Shown piece after piece: positions 11,258 to 23,739 of a stretch of DNA of 64,000 nucleotides; positions within the stretch are counted from its first letter, which is position 1, and each line of letters begins with the position of its first letter. Under the pieces are notes generated by a model. The model was not told the DNA's origin. It did not search any database and was given only the letters and a program-made list of their open reading frames with translations. Position numbers and translations under genes: made by a program. Source of the DNA: Crocodylus rhombifer. Taxonomy: Eukaryota; Chordata; Crocodylia; Crocodylidae. The DNA lies in the NCBI GenBank assembly GCA_038503035.1, contig JAVSML010024617.1, forward strand, positions 525,294 to 589,293, read 5' to 3'.

Positions 11258-12354
11258 ATTCAGAATGGGGTCAGAGGAAGGGCAGGCTGAAGTGCTCTGG
11301 GTTAAGATTCAAGGGGACTGTGTGGAGAGCAATTTGACGGTGGGGGTCTACTACAGACCCCCCATCCAAGGGGAGGAGCTGGACCAGGAATTTTCGGGCC
11401 AACTTGCAGAGGCATTTAAGGCAAGGGATATAGTTGTCGTGGGTGATTTTAATTACCCGGACATCTGCTGGGAGGAACAGTCAGCCAGGATGGACCATTC
11501 TAGGAGGTTCCTAGCTGAGATACAGGACCTCCACTTAATCCAGGAGGTGCACGGTCCCACCAGAGGAAACGCCCTGTTGGACCAGGTCCTCGCCACAGGC
11601 GACGACCTGGTAAGGGGCCTCCAGGTTCTTGACCACCTGGGCGATAGCGATCATCGCTTGCTGGAATTCACCATCCAGCGCAGGGTGTCATTACTGACTC
11701 CAAGATGAACAGGGGCTGACAATACGAGGTCACGGCTGGCAGGGCTAACCAGACCTTGTCATGCATCCACAGGTGCATCTCAGGTAGAGCCAGGGAGGTG
11801 ATCCTCCCCCTCTATGTGACGCTGGTCAGGCCACAGCTGGAGTACTGCGTCCAGTTCTGTGCGCCCCATTTCAGGAGGGATGTGGACAACATTGAAAGGG
11901 TCCAGAGGAGGGCCACCCGCATGATCCGGGGACTACAGGGCAGACTCTACATTAAAAGACTGTGGGACCTAAACCTGTTCAGCCTTCACAAGAGAAGGCT
12001 GAGGGGGGCCCTGGTGACTGTCTATAAACTCACTAGGGGGGACCAGAAGGGTTTAGGGGAGACACTGTTTCCCCTAGTGCCCTCTGGCATGACAAGGAAC
12101 AATGGACACAAATTATTAGAGAGTAGATTTAGATTAGACATCCGCAAGAACTACTTCACAGTTAGGGCGGCTAGGAGCTGGAACCAACTTCCTAGGGAAG
12201 TGGTGCTGGCTCCTACCCTGGGAGTCTTTAAGAAGAGGCTTGATGATTACCTGGCTGGACTCATTTGAGTCCAGTCTTTTCTCCCGCCCAGGCGGGGGGT
12301 TGGACTTGAAGATCTACAAGGTCCCTTCTGACCCTACTTCTATGATTCTATGAA
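11258..12354 (+). mobile_element. CR1 LINE with endonuclease fused to RT end by a deletion
   Basis: 5'-truncated, internally deleted CR1. Positions 11265-11690 encode part of the ORF2 APE-type endonuclease: GVYYRPP, VVVGDFNYPDICWE (the GDFN motif is catalytic) and LGDSDH near the C-end (the SDH motif). At about 11690 it jumps directly to the C-terminal part of ORF2 (DSKMNRG, then CIHRCISGRAREVILPLY, RPQLEYCVQF, WDLNLFSLHKRRLRG, GHKLLESRFRLDIRKNYF, AARSWNQLPREVV), open from 11756 to 12268. The RT palm is absent. The 3'UTR ends with CTTCTATGATTCTATGAA at 12337-12354. It is the youngest-looking CR1 here: both parts are long and open. Confidence 0.93.
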
Positions 12355-13582
12355 TTCCATTAAGTCAGCCCCTACTTTGGGAATCTCATAAGGCCAGAAA
12401 TCCACACAACCAGACAAGATATCTGAAGAAAATGGTAATAGCATCTCATTTGATTCCTAAATCGCTAACCTCCCTAAATAATAATTAAGAATGTATATAC
12501 ATAAATACATAAGTATATACAAAACAGGGCAATAGTTTGGAAACTGTATTACAACCCTTAATGTCAAACATAAATAGTAAATACCAGTTTTAATAACTTG
12601 TTTTTAAAAGCTTGCTATATTTGACAGCTTGAAAAGCTGACCCAACTTTCATTATCTTACATTGCCTGTAGAATTCCATCAGCTTTTAAAAATAAAACAA
12701 GTACTTCAGCACAGACAGGTTTTAAAGAAAACTCTGTAGCAAGACTACAATAAAATTCAGTGTCCACGTGAATTACATATGTAAGAAGGCTCTGGAGCTT
12801 TGAAGTGCTGAATGCTAGTGTTTCAAAGAGCAAGGTTCTTGTGAATTTCAGTTTGGTACCATAGAAGCATTTTCACAAAGGACTGGATTGGATAAATCTG
12901 AAGAGGATATATGAGAATGTCTAGGTGAAAAGAAACAACATAATATGGATATGGAACATCAAAGAGTAAAACAACATAGCAGAAAAATAAAGTGAGGAAA
13001 AACAACACACAAAGATTTGAGGGGAAGACAGAAAACACAGTAGAAAAATATGACTATGGAAGAAAGGTGGAATGCACAGATGGCACATAAATATTGTTCT
13101 TATTTAAAGTAATGATACTTCACATTCCAGAGCATTTATGTTTAAAGTTCTTTATAAACACTACATTTCACAACACCACTCCAAGGGAGAATTATTTTTG
13201 ACCCGAATGAAGGCAATACTGTTTCAGTTAAGACTTTGATATTTTGAAATTTGGGTTTGTTGAGAGTTCGTTGAAATTGAAAGTGAACAGCATTTTCCAA
13301 ATTCTCTATGAGAGGACAAAGAGGCCTAGCTCAGGGGTAGTCTGTACAATGGACTTCAAAGACACAGACCCAGGCCCAAGAACTGACCCATTGGGCTACC
13401 TTGAAGACATGGACCGTGGAAGCCTGAGATGCCAAGAGGCTAGAACTTTGTTAGAATTAAACTGCTCCAGGAGAACCTTTCAACTTCTCAGAATCAGCAA
13501 ATTCTGATTTTTCTGACCAGTTCTATTTATTGCTCATATTTTACAGACAGAAAATGAGGAAGAGTACCTATTAGAGCTCTAA
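12355..13582. other. Intronic spacer, no gene seen
   Basis: AT-rich. The open frame at 13244-13507 and a minus-strand hydrophobic one at 12823-13038 have no recognisable domain. Confidence 0.45.
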
Positions 13583-14071
13583 GGTATGTACAGACATTTA
13601 CATTTAGATTGAGCTCATCAATTTTAGGTTGATCTAAATGCCTGGTTATGTAGGCAGTCACAGGACTGAAAATCACCCCAAAATGGCATGCCAGATATAA
13701 ATTAGTTCACCTGAGAAGGTAAACTGATTTTAGATTAATAAAGGGTTAAACCAATCTACAAAGGGTTAACCTGACCTAGTAAAACCCCATACACATTCAC
13801 AGCATAGCCCTGGGGCTGAGTAAGTCCAGTCACTCAACCCCTTTGACCCTGAACAGGCTATTTTTACCCCCTGAAGCCCCCACCACAGACCCCACCAACC
13901 CCCTCTTGTCTCACAGACCTGACAGCCCCTCTCCTAGCAGCAAGGTACTTACCTCAGGCAGCCTGCACCACTCCCAGCACCAGCAAATGCACCATTCCCA
14001 GTTCAGGCTTAAGTGGCTTAAAGTAAGCCGCCTAAACCCAAAGTGGGTGTGGTGAATGCGTGTTCGAACCC
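13583..14071. mobile_element. TIR element of the GGKRTGTxYAGACA type
   Basis: Starts directly after TAA with GGTATGTACAGACATTTAC; the complement of the right end reads GGGTTCGAACACGCATTCAC, a loose inverted repeat. The interior contains two copies of AAAGGGTTAA(A/C)C and a C-rich stretch. No transposase. It resembles the elements at 6620, 23449, 29931 and 59137. Confidence 0.5.
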
Positions 14072-15129
14072 GCAGTGATTCTGGGCTCCCTTTCCTATGC
14101 TTACATCATTCATTCAATCATTCATGTCCCCAGTATCTATAAACAGAAACTCAATAATATTTTTTAAACAGTATCTCTTTAGTGAAGTCACTTGGTTTTA
14201 CCCAAACCAAGTTGCTGGGTAAGAAGGGAGAAAAAGAGGGATTAAGGAACAAAATTTAGTTTCAATTAAGTGGTTATTATACTACTAAATACAATATACT
14301 GCAATTTTCCAAATGATGAAAAATACTGCCAGTGCCCTTTAAAGAAACCTAAAGAAAATGCCATTTGTTAAATCCTTACTGAACTGAAATAGAGTGCAAG
14401 TTAAGACTGCTGACAGTGAGATACAAGAAATATTCATTTCTGACTGCATTTAGGGCAAAATTCTGCCCTTGTTCCTTTGAACTATATTAGGAGGTAAGGT
14501 CTGGTGATCCAAATGTACCATGAAGGTTAAAAGAGTAAAAAAAAAAACAAAAAACCCCAACAACTTATTTTTAACATTGAATTATTTTTAAGCTAATCTC
14601 AAGATTCTGAAAGGGAGCCTAATTCATTATTTCTGAACTCTTGGGGCTGGCAGCACAAAGCTGTGCTTTTTAAAGTTGCCCAAACAATGAGCAAAAACCA
14701 CTCCCACAGTCCAAGGAGATAGCCGTAGGTATGCAAGTCAATTTACTATTCCTTTTAGAGCAAGGGAACAGCATTAGACATGTTACCCCCACCTTCAGCA
14801 GACTTATCAAAGCAGCATTAAGCCTGCATTCTGCCATTTTCCTGCATAGGTTTACTTTTGGCAAAAAGGTCCCTGAGTCCTGTACCTATTACTAGCAATC
14901 CCAAGGCAAAAAAACCTGGCTAATTTGGCATGATTATATCAAGGAGACAGGGAGTTTCTTTCTTCTAGTTGATCTGTGCAAGACAGACTTAGCTCCTAGT
15001 TTAGTGCTCAGTAAAGTCAAATGGAGCCTCTGACTTTTTTTAACATGCTTTGATTCAGGGTCTTAGACTTGCTTTGACAGCAATGTGATTGCTCCTGATA
15101 AGAAAACACTAGGGCTAAGTACAGCCAAA
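14072..15129. other. Intronic spacer, no gene seen
   Basis: AT-rich with an A-rich tract at about 14537-14560. Nothing recognised. Confidence 0.45.
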
Positions 15130-16027
15130 GGGCACCTATACATGAGTGTGGAGGCTGCTCCAATGTGCTGGAATTCCAAATCCCAAACCCCAGAGCTGCT
15201 TGCCTCAGCCCCTGCAAGTCTGAGCGATAGCCTGGGGTAGCCTCAGGGAGCGGTGGGAAATTCTTTCACTCTCCTGCAGATAGTTTTGCCTCAGACTTGT
15301 AGCAGCTGAGGCAAAACTTGCTGCAGAGGAGCAAGAGAATTTCCCTCTGCTTCCTGAGACTTTCAAGGGCTAATGCAAGCAGCTCTGGGGCTCAGGGGGG
15401 GAAGAATTCCCCTCAGCTCCCTGGGGCTGTCCCAGGCTGGGGGACCCCCACTGCACCCATTCTGGACCACATGGTTAGGCACCCAGCCAGTAAGACTTCT
15501 TCCCCCTCCTTCCTATGACAGCAGCTGAAGTAAGCAGCAGCTTGGAAAGGGGGTGGGGGGAGGGAGGAAGGGCTGTCAAGGGTTGAAAAGCCCCCACCAG
15601 GGGCTTTCCCTCTCCCCACATGCTGTGTAGACCTTGGCTAGGAGGAATGGGGGGGGTCTGTTCTGCTGCCCTCCCCACCCCCCATCGCCCCTATAGGCTG
15701 ATGGATGCAGGCTGGAAGCAGGCTAAGGAGCAAAAGGGCAAGGTAGTCCCTGCTCCACTGGAACAGACAGCATAGCCAAGGGCTGCAAAGCATCCTGGGA
15801 TGCTGGGGAACTGTGATTTAACTTGAACCAGGAAGGGACCTGGGACAGAAGTTTCATAAACTGGTTTAACCTAAATCAGTTAAATCTAATGCTACATCCT
15901 TCCAGGTTTATCTTAAATCAGTTTTGGCTATTTTGAAAGCAGTTTTCATGCACTGAGCTTCTGTTCTGTTACAGGTTTAAACCAGTTTCTGATCACTTAA
16001 ACCAGTTTATGCATAACTTCTGCCCCC
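15130..16027. mobile_element. TIR element with GC-rich centre and AAACCAGTTT ends
   Basis: Left end GGGCACCTATACATGAG; the complement of the right end reads GGGGGCAGAAGTTATGCATA. Near the right end the motif AAACCAGTTT (or its complement) is repeated several times, and the phrase CTTCTGTTCTGTTACAG occurs. The same right end is found at 39775-39956, so this is a dispersed family. The centre (15400-15700) is GC-rich with open frames on both strands that are not genes. Confidence 0.55.
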
Positions 16028-18984
16028 AGCCTAGGCCTCTTAAAAACTTTTCATGGGATCAGGCACTTAGACTACCATTTCTATTTTTTTCTTGGTTGAC
16101 CACCAGTACTTTCTAAATACTGCTTTGACAAATTGTATTTCCATGTCTTCTACTGCTTCCATACACTTATGTCTTACAAGGAATAATTATTAATTAATGA
16201 ATAAAAACAATAACATGGTACAAATTTGAGCATCCTAAGGACTAAAGAGAGGTGTGAAACTTAGCACATGACTATAATCAATGGTCATATGAGAGCTGGA
16301 AGTGCATACTGAACTGAAGTACATATCAAACTGAAAACTGAACTAAGGATTTTGCTTTAAAAACGTCTGCTAAAAGTTGAATGAAAAAAGAGAAGGAGGA
16401 ATGGTCAGAGTCTGACATTTCTGTTAATCATGTGCTGTATTCTTCAAGATAAAAATAAAACTGTCGGAAAGCAGGTAAAGAAACTGGAGTAGAGTACATT
16501 TTATAAATATAGCTATTGCTAACTAACTACTGTAGAGTTGCCCTAAGTATCCTTAGCTACTCAGAGATCAGTTAAGGCTTGTTTGTTCCAATCTGATAAT
16601 TGTAACTGCAAACTATATATTTTAAATTCATAATTCTCTTGGGAAGCTAATAATTGTCAAGGGAAACCTAACCAATACTTTCAAAAGATGGACTAGGAAG
16701 CACTAAAAAATATGGGCTTAATACAGACTATGGTTTTATGGCCCATTACAATTTACCTGCTCCCTCTGCTAACTGCTGCACTCTTTGGGTAATAAAGAGC
16801 TTCTACTCTTTTAATGGTTTTATTCTTTTGCATAATTAGGTTTATCTATTTAAAAACCCCTTCACGTAGTTTATAAGTACTTCTACTAACTTCTCTTTCC
16901 CTACAGATTTACTGCTTTTTCCTCTCCTTTAAGTTATTTCCATTTACATAACAGATTTAAACAAAAGTTGATATTTTACATTGTATTTAATTTAAGCTGT
17001 AGCTGCTTCTTTCCAAACTTTGGTTAAGTTTCCTAGTGAAAGTTTGCATTATGTATACAGGATCAGGTGGTGTTTTTAGTGGTATAGTGCATACTTTTCA
17101 TGGAGAACAGGTCATTTAGAATCTGCAGTAGTATCTTTTATTATGTGAAATCAAAATATATTCTTTGCAAAAGCCATAAATAATAGAATTATAACAAAAA
17201 TATATACTCATCTTTATCTTCCACCTAAATATCTACAGTGCTAATAAGATAACATGTGTAGGAGGATAGTTACTATACTCCTGTTTAATCAAAAGAAGAG
17301 GCAAAGCAGGGAAGTTCTGTGCCCTAGGAAGCCTCAATGAACAGGGCAACACTCGTGCCAGCAGTAGCTGCTTTTCCACCTCCCCCCACAAAAGCAGCAC
17401 CTCCCCAAATACCCACCCCTCAGTTATGCTACTGAAAAAAGGACACAAAGGAATAGAGAGTTTAAGCAACTGGCCGAAGATTTACAAACATACAGAAGAG
17501 CCAGAAATGACAGATCATTCAACTCCAACTCCTGCTCCATACCTATAAGAGAATTCTTTGATTGGTATCTAAGGTTGAAGGCTCCTTTTCTAAAGGACAA
17601 AGTTCACTGTCTGGACACAATGTATGATCTTTACTGCTGCATATGCAACCTAACACAATCTCTAACCGTTTTTACTTTTCCCAAACACAGCTTATCTATT
17701 TACTTTAAAAAGGACACATTTAGCACAACAAGTTAATACCATCATATACAAGAGTATTTTTGTGAATATTTTATGAACATTTTTGGAGTTTACAGTGTCA
17801 GCACAACAATAACAGTAAATTAGAGAGAACCTTGTGGCTTTTTTATTGGTACTTATTATTCATCTTATTGCCAGTACTAAGGCTGTTATAATGAACCCTT
17901 ATTTTGCCATGAAAAAGTAGTATGTATATGCTATTTCTTATAAGATCTCTTATTTATCTTTTATTGTCAAGTTAAAAAATCTGGCTTATACAACAAACCT
18001 TAACTAAATAGTTTCCTTAGAGAACTACTAATTCCAATCCCACTGCATGTTATGCATTCCCCTTCAAACTTGCTGAATAAAAGTACAAAATAATACCACC
18101 TTCATGGTCGTATTTTCCATACAGAAGCCATGCACTTGATCATTTATTTTCAAATGTATGAGAGTATAGGACAGAATTTTCTTAGATTCTCTAAAGAAGG
18201 TACATAGAGAGAAGTCATGTTACAGCATTTTAAATTCCCATTTTTTACTAAAACATGAAGTATCTCCAAGGTGAGGCCAGAGCAGCAGGGTAAATTCTAA
18301 TTGTACTGCCTTGTCCAAATCTTCAAAAATGCAAACTGTAAGATCACTGCAGTTTCCTAGGCGTAAAACCACTGCAAAGATAAGTGCTTTGTTGAGGGGG
18401 AGGGGATGAAAAATACAATGGCTGATTTATTACATTTTGGAACACTTACAGTTTTTAACATTAAATACAGGTCAACAATCACTAAACATGTCAACAAGTG
18501 ACACTCATTAAAATAAATCACACAAAATGGCACTTGTATTATAACATGTTCTGACACCACTATTGCTTTCATAAATAAAGAATGAGAATTAAACTTTCAT
18601 AGCAAAATATTTCACTAGACTAGATTGCAAATTTTGACAGTCAGTTCATCATTGCTGAAATCAAACAAGGCTCGGTCTGCTGTAGGCAAGAAGCTCATTA
18701 TTTCATTAGAATTATTCTATATCTGGGACTCTACTGCTCCTTTTATTAACAATAGCCAGAGCTGAATGGTAATTAGCCCCCTTGACTACAATTTTGGTCT
18801 TACACTTAGGTCAAGGATTGAAAAGAAGTAGTAATGTCACTAAAGTTATATATGATGAAAGGGATGGAGAAAGAAGTATGGATGGTTTTGTAAAGAAGTT
18901 TATGAATTGGTCAGTAGTTTAAAGCTGGTCCTAATGCCATCTACCAAGCTGAATGAAAATTTTCAACAACCATTAATCCAAATC
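16028..18984. other. Intronic spacer, no gene seen
   Basis: Long AT-rich stretch with no recognised repeat. Open frames at 17233-17469 and 18357-18572 (minus) look accidental. Confidence 0.5.
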
Positions 18985-19300
18985 AAAACTGTTCACAAAA
19001 AAACCAATTAAAGTACTCTTCAGATTCAAATATATAGGTGGAAGAAATCTCCTGAGATTGGAAAGAATCTCTTGAGTTCCTTCCTATCACAAGCAACAAC
19101 ATCAAAAATTGATCAAAACCAGTCTTAAAGCTAGGTGAAGTTTTTTGTCCACACAACCCATATTAGAAAGATGTGCCTAAACCTCATCACTTTGATGTTG
19201 ATTAGACACCTTCTGCTAACTTCCAGACTAAATTAACTCAGAGACAGTTTTTATCCATTTCTTCCTGTGTGATCCTGGTTCTTTCTGTTAAATAGCAATT
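18985..19300 (-). mobile_element. Old CR1/L3-like LINE fragment
   Basis: The stretch GACTAAATTAACTCAGAGAC followed by AGTTTTTATCCATTTCTTCC and a GTTAAATAGC end resembles the minus strand of an old CR1/L3-type LINE found across sauropsids. Highly diverged; no readable protein. Confidence 0.4.
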
Positions 19301-20599
19301 CTTTTTTAAGGAAAAAAAATTGAAATGATCAAAACATCCCATTTGGGCATTTTTTAAAGATGTTTTTGCTATGGATTTCAAAACAATTTTTCCTTTTGAA
19401 ATTTTAGTGGCCCTCTGCCAGAAGCTTACATCTGAGACACCGCAAAAGGTTGTCAAAACTCATCCAGCCTTCTCACTACTATCCCATGCTGCTCATCCAT
19501 GTGGGCACTAACAATACTGCCAAGGGCAACCTGGAGCATATCAAAAGTGACTACATGGCTTTGGACACAAAGGTGAAAAAGACGGGGACCCAGGTGGTGT
19601 TCTTGTGGATCCTTCCAGTCAAGAGTAAAGTCCTGCCTAGGAGCAGACACATCCTGGAGATCAACCTATAGTTACATAGATAGTGTTGCCTCTAGGGTTT
19701 TGACTTGTTTAACCATGGGGTGATGTTCCAAGAAGATGGACTGATGCAGAGATGGGGTCCACTTGACAAAGACAGGAAAGTGTCTTCTCATACAGGCCTG
19801 CCAGTCTAATGAGGAGGGTTTTAAACAAGGTTCACTGGGAATGGAGACAGAAGTGCAGAGGTAAATAAAGAGCCTTGGGGACCTAGATAAAAAAATTAGT
19901 AAGGGAAAACAATAACAAAAGCCTTAGCAATGTTCTCAGGGAGAGCATAGGACAGTCAGTTTGATACCTGAAGTGTTTATATATCAATGCAAGAAGTACA
20001 AGGAACAAAGAAGAAGAATTGGAGGTGCTAATACTAGCACAGAATCATGATGTAATTGAGATTAAGAAGATGTGGTGAGATAGTTCACATGGGTGAAGTA
20101 TGGTCATGGATGGTGCATCCTGATCAGGAAAGAAAGGCAGGGGAGAAAAGGAAAAGATGATGCTCTATATATAAAGATAAGGTACACATGTTTTGAGGTG
20201 CAGTATAAAATGGAAGGCAGGTCTGCTGAATGCCTCTGGGTAAAGGTCAGAGTGGAGAGCGGCAGAGGGGATATCATGGTGGGCATTTACTACAGGACAA
20301 AGCAGGAGGAGGAGGTAAACAAGGCCTTCTCTAAGCAACAGACAGAAGCTTCCAAATTACACGACTAGTTTATCACGAGGGATTTCAATTATTGGGACAG
20401 CTGCTAGAAGGGAAACACAGCAGTCCACAAGCAGTCCAACAAATTTCTGGAGTGTATTAAGGATACATTTTTCATACAGATGGTAGAGAAGCCAACTGAG
20501 GGGGAAGCTCTTCTTGGTTTACTGCTCACAAAGAAGTAGGTGAGTACGTGAAGGCAGAAGGTAACTTGGGTGACAGTGACAATGAAATTATAGAGTTGA

Positions 20600-20990
20600 A
20601 AATCCAGGGGACTGTCCAGAGGGTTCAGGAGGAACGTGTGTTGGGGACATGGCAGGACAGAGGGAGCGGTGACGAGAAGGTGCCTGCAGGGGAAGGAGGT
20701 GGGGGCAGTCCTTTGCAGCGGGGAGCTGTGTGCCTAGATGGGCAGCACGGGGCCAGTGCCCATATACGCAGGGGCCTGCGGATAAAGAGTGAGGGACACC
20801 AGCATAGCCCAGGGGGGTCAGGAGGCTGTGGTTTGGGGGTGAGGGGCACCAGCAGGGAACTCTGGGTCAGACACCATCGGGGCAGGGGGTGTGGACTGGG
20901 ACAAGCCATCGAACTTGGCAAATGGGTACCGGAATAAAAAAGGTTGAGAACCACTGCTCTAGGGTGGAGGTGGGCAAAGTCTAGCCACAC
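20600..20990. mobile_element. hAT-derived insertion(s) in the CR1
   Basis: GC-rich block that replaces CR1 sequence. Its right end GGTTGAGAACCACTG (20940-20954) is a typical hAT terminus (complement CAGTGGTTCTCAACC). It is followed at once by GGAGGTGGGCAAAGTCTAGC, which looks like the left end of another hAT element. The left boundary, near 20605, and any target duplication are unclear. Open frames on both strands here are composition effects. Confidence 0.55.
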
Positions 20991-21546
20991 TGGACTTCAT
21001 TTCCCAGTAGCCCCTGCCCACATCACTGACCAGCCTGCTTTCCTCTAATGGGTGACAGGGTGTAGAGATGGGGAGGGCTTTGGATGTGATATACTATGAC
21101 TTCAGCAAGGCTCTTCACATGGTCTCCCATGACATTCTCATTAACAAGCTAAGAAAATACAGACTAGATGAAAGTAGTGTGAAGCAGATACATAATTGGT
21201 TGGACCATTGTGCCCCAAAACAGTCATCAATCACTCAATCTCTAATTGGGAGGAGGTTTCAAGTGGGGATGTCCAGGGGTCTGTCCTGGGTCTGGCATTG
21301 TTTAAAATCTTTGTTAATGATCTGGAAAATGGGTGCAAGTGCATGTTTAGAAAATCTGCAGACAACACCAACTTGGGTTAAGTTGCTGATACTTCAGGAG
21401 GGTAGGGCTAGAATCCAGAATTACTGGAAAAATGGTATGCAATCAGCAGTTCAACAGATCATTTTAAAAAGAACATGTGGGAAGTCCTGACCTTGGGATG
21501 GAATAATTACTTTCACAAAAACAGGCAGGGGAAGTTTTGGCTAAGC

Positions 21547-22719
21547 TATGGGTGGGCAATTATTTAGACTGGAAGGCCACTTAGGGAGGTTTGGTGAGCT
21601 GTTGCAAGTCAGGTCAGCACCCTCCCCAGCCCACAATAGCTCAGAAACCCCCTGAAGTGGTCCAGGGATGCTGGATGAAATCCCCATGGAGACTGGCTTG
21701 AAACCCCCCACCCCGTGGGTAGGGTGCACTCAGCCTGGCACATGGGATGGAGCCGTGGGTAGGCACAGAGAAGTACCTGGGAGTGGGACACATCGGCAGG
21801 GCCAGGGCTGGAGCTGGGATTGCAGGATGGTAACAGCAAGGGGCTAGGCCCCAGACCCAGGGGAGAGCTGCAATCCATTCCCCATGTCGTGATCCTGGCC
21901 CTGGCCCCATCTGTCCCACTCCTGGGTGCAGGGGTGATGTGTAGAGGGTATACAGGGGTGTACGTGCACCCACTGAGACTGCTAGTGCACCCCCTCTGTC
22001 AGGCTGCACTCCCCGTTTAGCCGGTGGGCAGGAGGGCAGGCAGAAGCACCAGTACTCCCCTGCAAGTGCTGGCCAGGAAGCAGGGCAACCAGCAAAAGTG
22101 GCTGCACCGCTTCCGGAAGTGGACACAGAAGCTTCGGAAGCAGCGCAGCCACTTTTACAGTGAGCGAGATCGGCCACAGGCGACCCTCCCCCAGTCAGTG
22201 GGATCGGCCACCAGAGGACCACCCTCCCACCCCAGTCAGCAGGATTGGCCGCGGGGGATCCCACCCTCGTTGCTGACTGGTGTCGGGGGGCACATGCCCC
22301 CCCCCCAACTCAAGGCACCAGAAAACCATGCCTGGACATCACTCCCCGCCCATCCATCACCCCATCAAATGCATCTGGACAAATGTGTCCTTTCCATAGG
22401 GTCCCAGGCTGCTCCACTGAGACTCCTCCATCCAGAACCTCTGGTGATGAGTGTGCGGCAGATGGGCCAGGGTACCTGGACAGTGCAGCTGGAGCTGGTG
22501 GTGGCAGTGACACTGGCAGTGGCAGCCAGAAGGAGCTGACACTGCCAGGATGCAGAGTTCAGCTGCTGCACCAACCCAGCACACACAGCCACACATGCCA
22601 TGGACCAGGCTGCCTCCCACATCTGGGCCAGGTGAGCCTGAGATCCCTGCTATGGGCCAGATAAAATCCCTTGGTAGGCTGGATCTGGTCTGCAGGCTAC
22701 ATTTTGCCCACCCCTGGGG
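21547..22719. mobile_element. Non-autonomous hAT element in the CR1
   Basis: Left end TATGGGTGGGCAATTATTTA and right end ATTTTGCCCACCCCTG (complement CAGGGGTGGGCAAAAT) are standard hAT-type termini. The flanks GGCTAAGC and GGCCAGGC agree at 6 of 8 positions, a plausible eroded 8-bp duplication (one extra G at the right). CR1 coding sequence stops at the left edge and resumes at the right. The 1.17-kb GC-rich interior has open frames up to 207 codons on both strands without any domain; it encodes no transposase. Confidence 0.75.
22094..22156. repeat. Hairpin inside the hAT element
   Basis: Arms 22094-22119 and 22132-22156 share AAAAGTGGCTGC plus a near-match CTTCCGAAG part, with a 12-base loop. 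Confidence 0.7.
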
Positions 22720-23448
22720 CCAGGCTGTAGTGCAGAGAAGAACCTGAAGGTTACAGTAGACAACAGGCTGAATATAAGGCAACAGTGAGCTCACTGAAAA
22801 AAACACTACTTGCATCCTCGGTTGTATTAACAGGAGTGTGGTGTCGCTTGCAAATCAAGGGAAGTGATTCTTTTGCTCTTTTCTGCACCCATGAGGCCTT
22901 ACATGGAGTACTGTGTCCAGTCTGGGACCCAACACTTCAAGAAGGATGTGGACTGTTTGGAAAGAGTCCAGCACAACGCCACCAAAATAAATAGGCATCT
23001 CAGAGGCAAGACTTAAAGCAAGTCTGAAAGAACTAGGGTAATTCAGTCCGGAGAAGAGAAGACTGAGGGGTGATTTGATAATAGTCTTCAAATACCTGAA
23101 GGGATATTACAGAGAGGATGGAGATGGATGTTTCTCCGTGACCATGGGGAACAGGACTAGAAGCAATGGGCTTAAGCTGCAGCAGGGGAAGTTTAGGTTG
23201 GTCATTAGGTCAATCAGAATCATTTAAATCCCACATGCTTTAAATTCTACTTGGCATCTTTCATGATTACTACCTTTATTTTTTATAGTCAGTGCCTTAA
23301 AGTGAAACATTTCATCTGCGCAGGTCAGTTTAGAATACTAGCAAAGTGACATTTTAATGACAAACGGACATTATACTTAATGTTGTCAAAAAATGGGCTG
23401 ATCTTTATTATTCTTTACTTTGAAACCATAAGTAAAAGAAAAAACAAC

Positions 23449-23736
23449 GGGTGTTTGTAGATGTGCCAGGACGCTGCTCCAATGCACCATAATTATAGCA
23501 CTGTAATTATAGCATGATAATCAGCATGCTCCACCCAGCCTCTGTCTCGTGTATCAGTCTCCCCATGTTTCGAAGTGGTGGTGGGGATGCTTTAACTAAA
23601 GCTCATCTGATGAGTTTTGGCTAAAGTGCCCCCACCGCCATTTTGAAGTGTGGGAATACTGATACCTGAGACACTGAGGGCACTTTAATTAGAGAGGCTT
23701 TCAATCCTGCCTCCTGGAGCACATGTAAAAACACCC
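23449..23736. mobile_element. MITE with AAC duplication
   Basis: 288-bp element. Left end GGGTGTTTGTAGATGTGCC; complement of the right end GGGTGTTTTTACATGTGCTC, a strong inverted repeat. Flanked by AAC on both sides (23446-23448 and 23737-23739). The middle has a TAATTATAGC motif repeated (CATAATTATAGCAC, TGTAATTATAGCAT). No coding sequence. Confidence 0.8.
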
Positions 23737-23739
23737 AAC

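Larger units (their letters stand above)
19405..23206 (+). mobile_element. Long CR1 LINE relic with nested insertions
   Basis: The most complete CR1 here. 19440-19880: ORF1 C-terminal esterase-like domain (LLIHVGTNNTAKGNLE, VVFLWILPVKSK), with stops. 19960-20400: ORF2 endonuclease N-part (LNARSTRNKEEELEVL, CLWVKV, VGIYYR) and a damaged GDFNY motif. 20400-20605: rest of the endonuclease with LGDSDNE. 21060-21490: RT palm (MGRALDVIYYDFSKAL, SHDILINKLRKY, then a broken QGSVLG and FADD region). 22720-23206: RT end (VTVDNRLNIR, RPYMEYCVQ, RVQ, EKRRLRGDLIIVFKYL). The 3'UTR and tail are missing. Many stops and frameshifts. Two hAT-derived insertions interrupt it at 20600-20990 and 21547-22719. Confidence 0.88.

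Noticed and set aside
21641..22815. Long open frames on both strands (up to 207 codons)
   Set aside because: They lie within a GC-rich hAT element, overlap on opposite strands and have no domain or coding bias; stop codons are rare because of composition.
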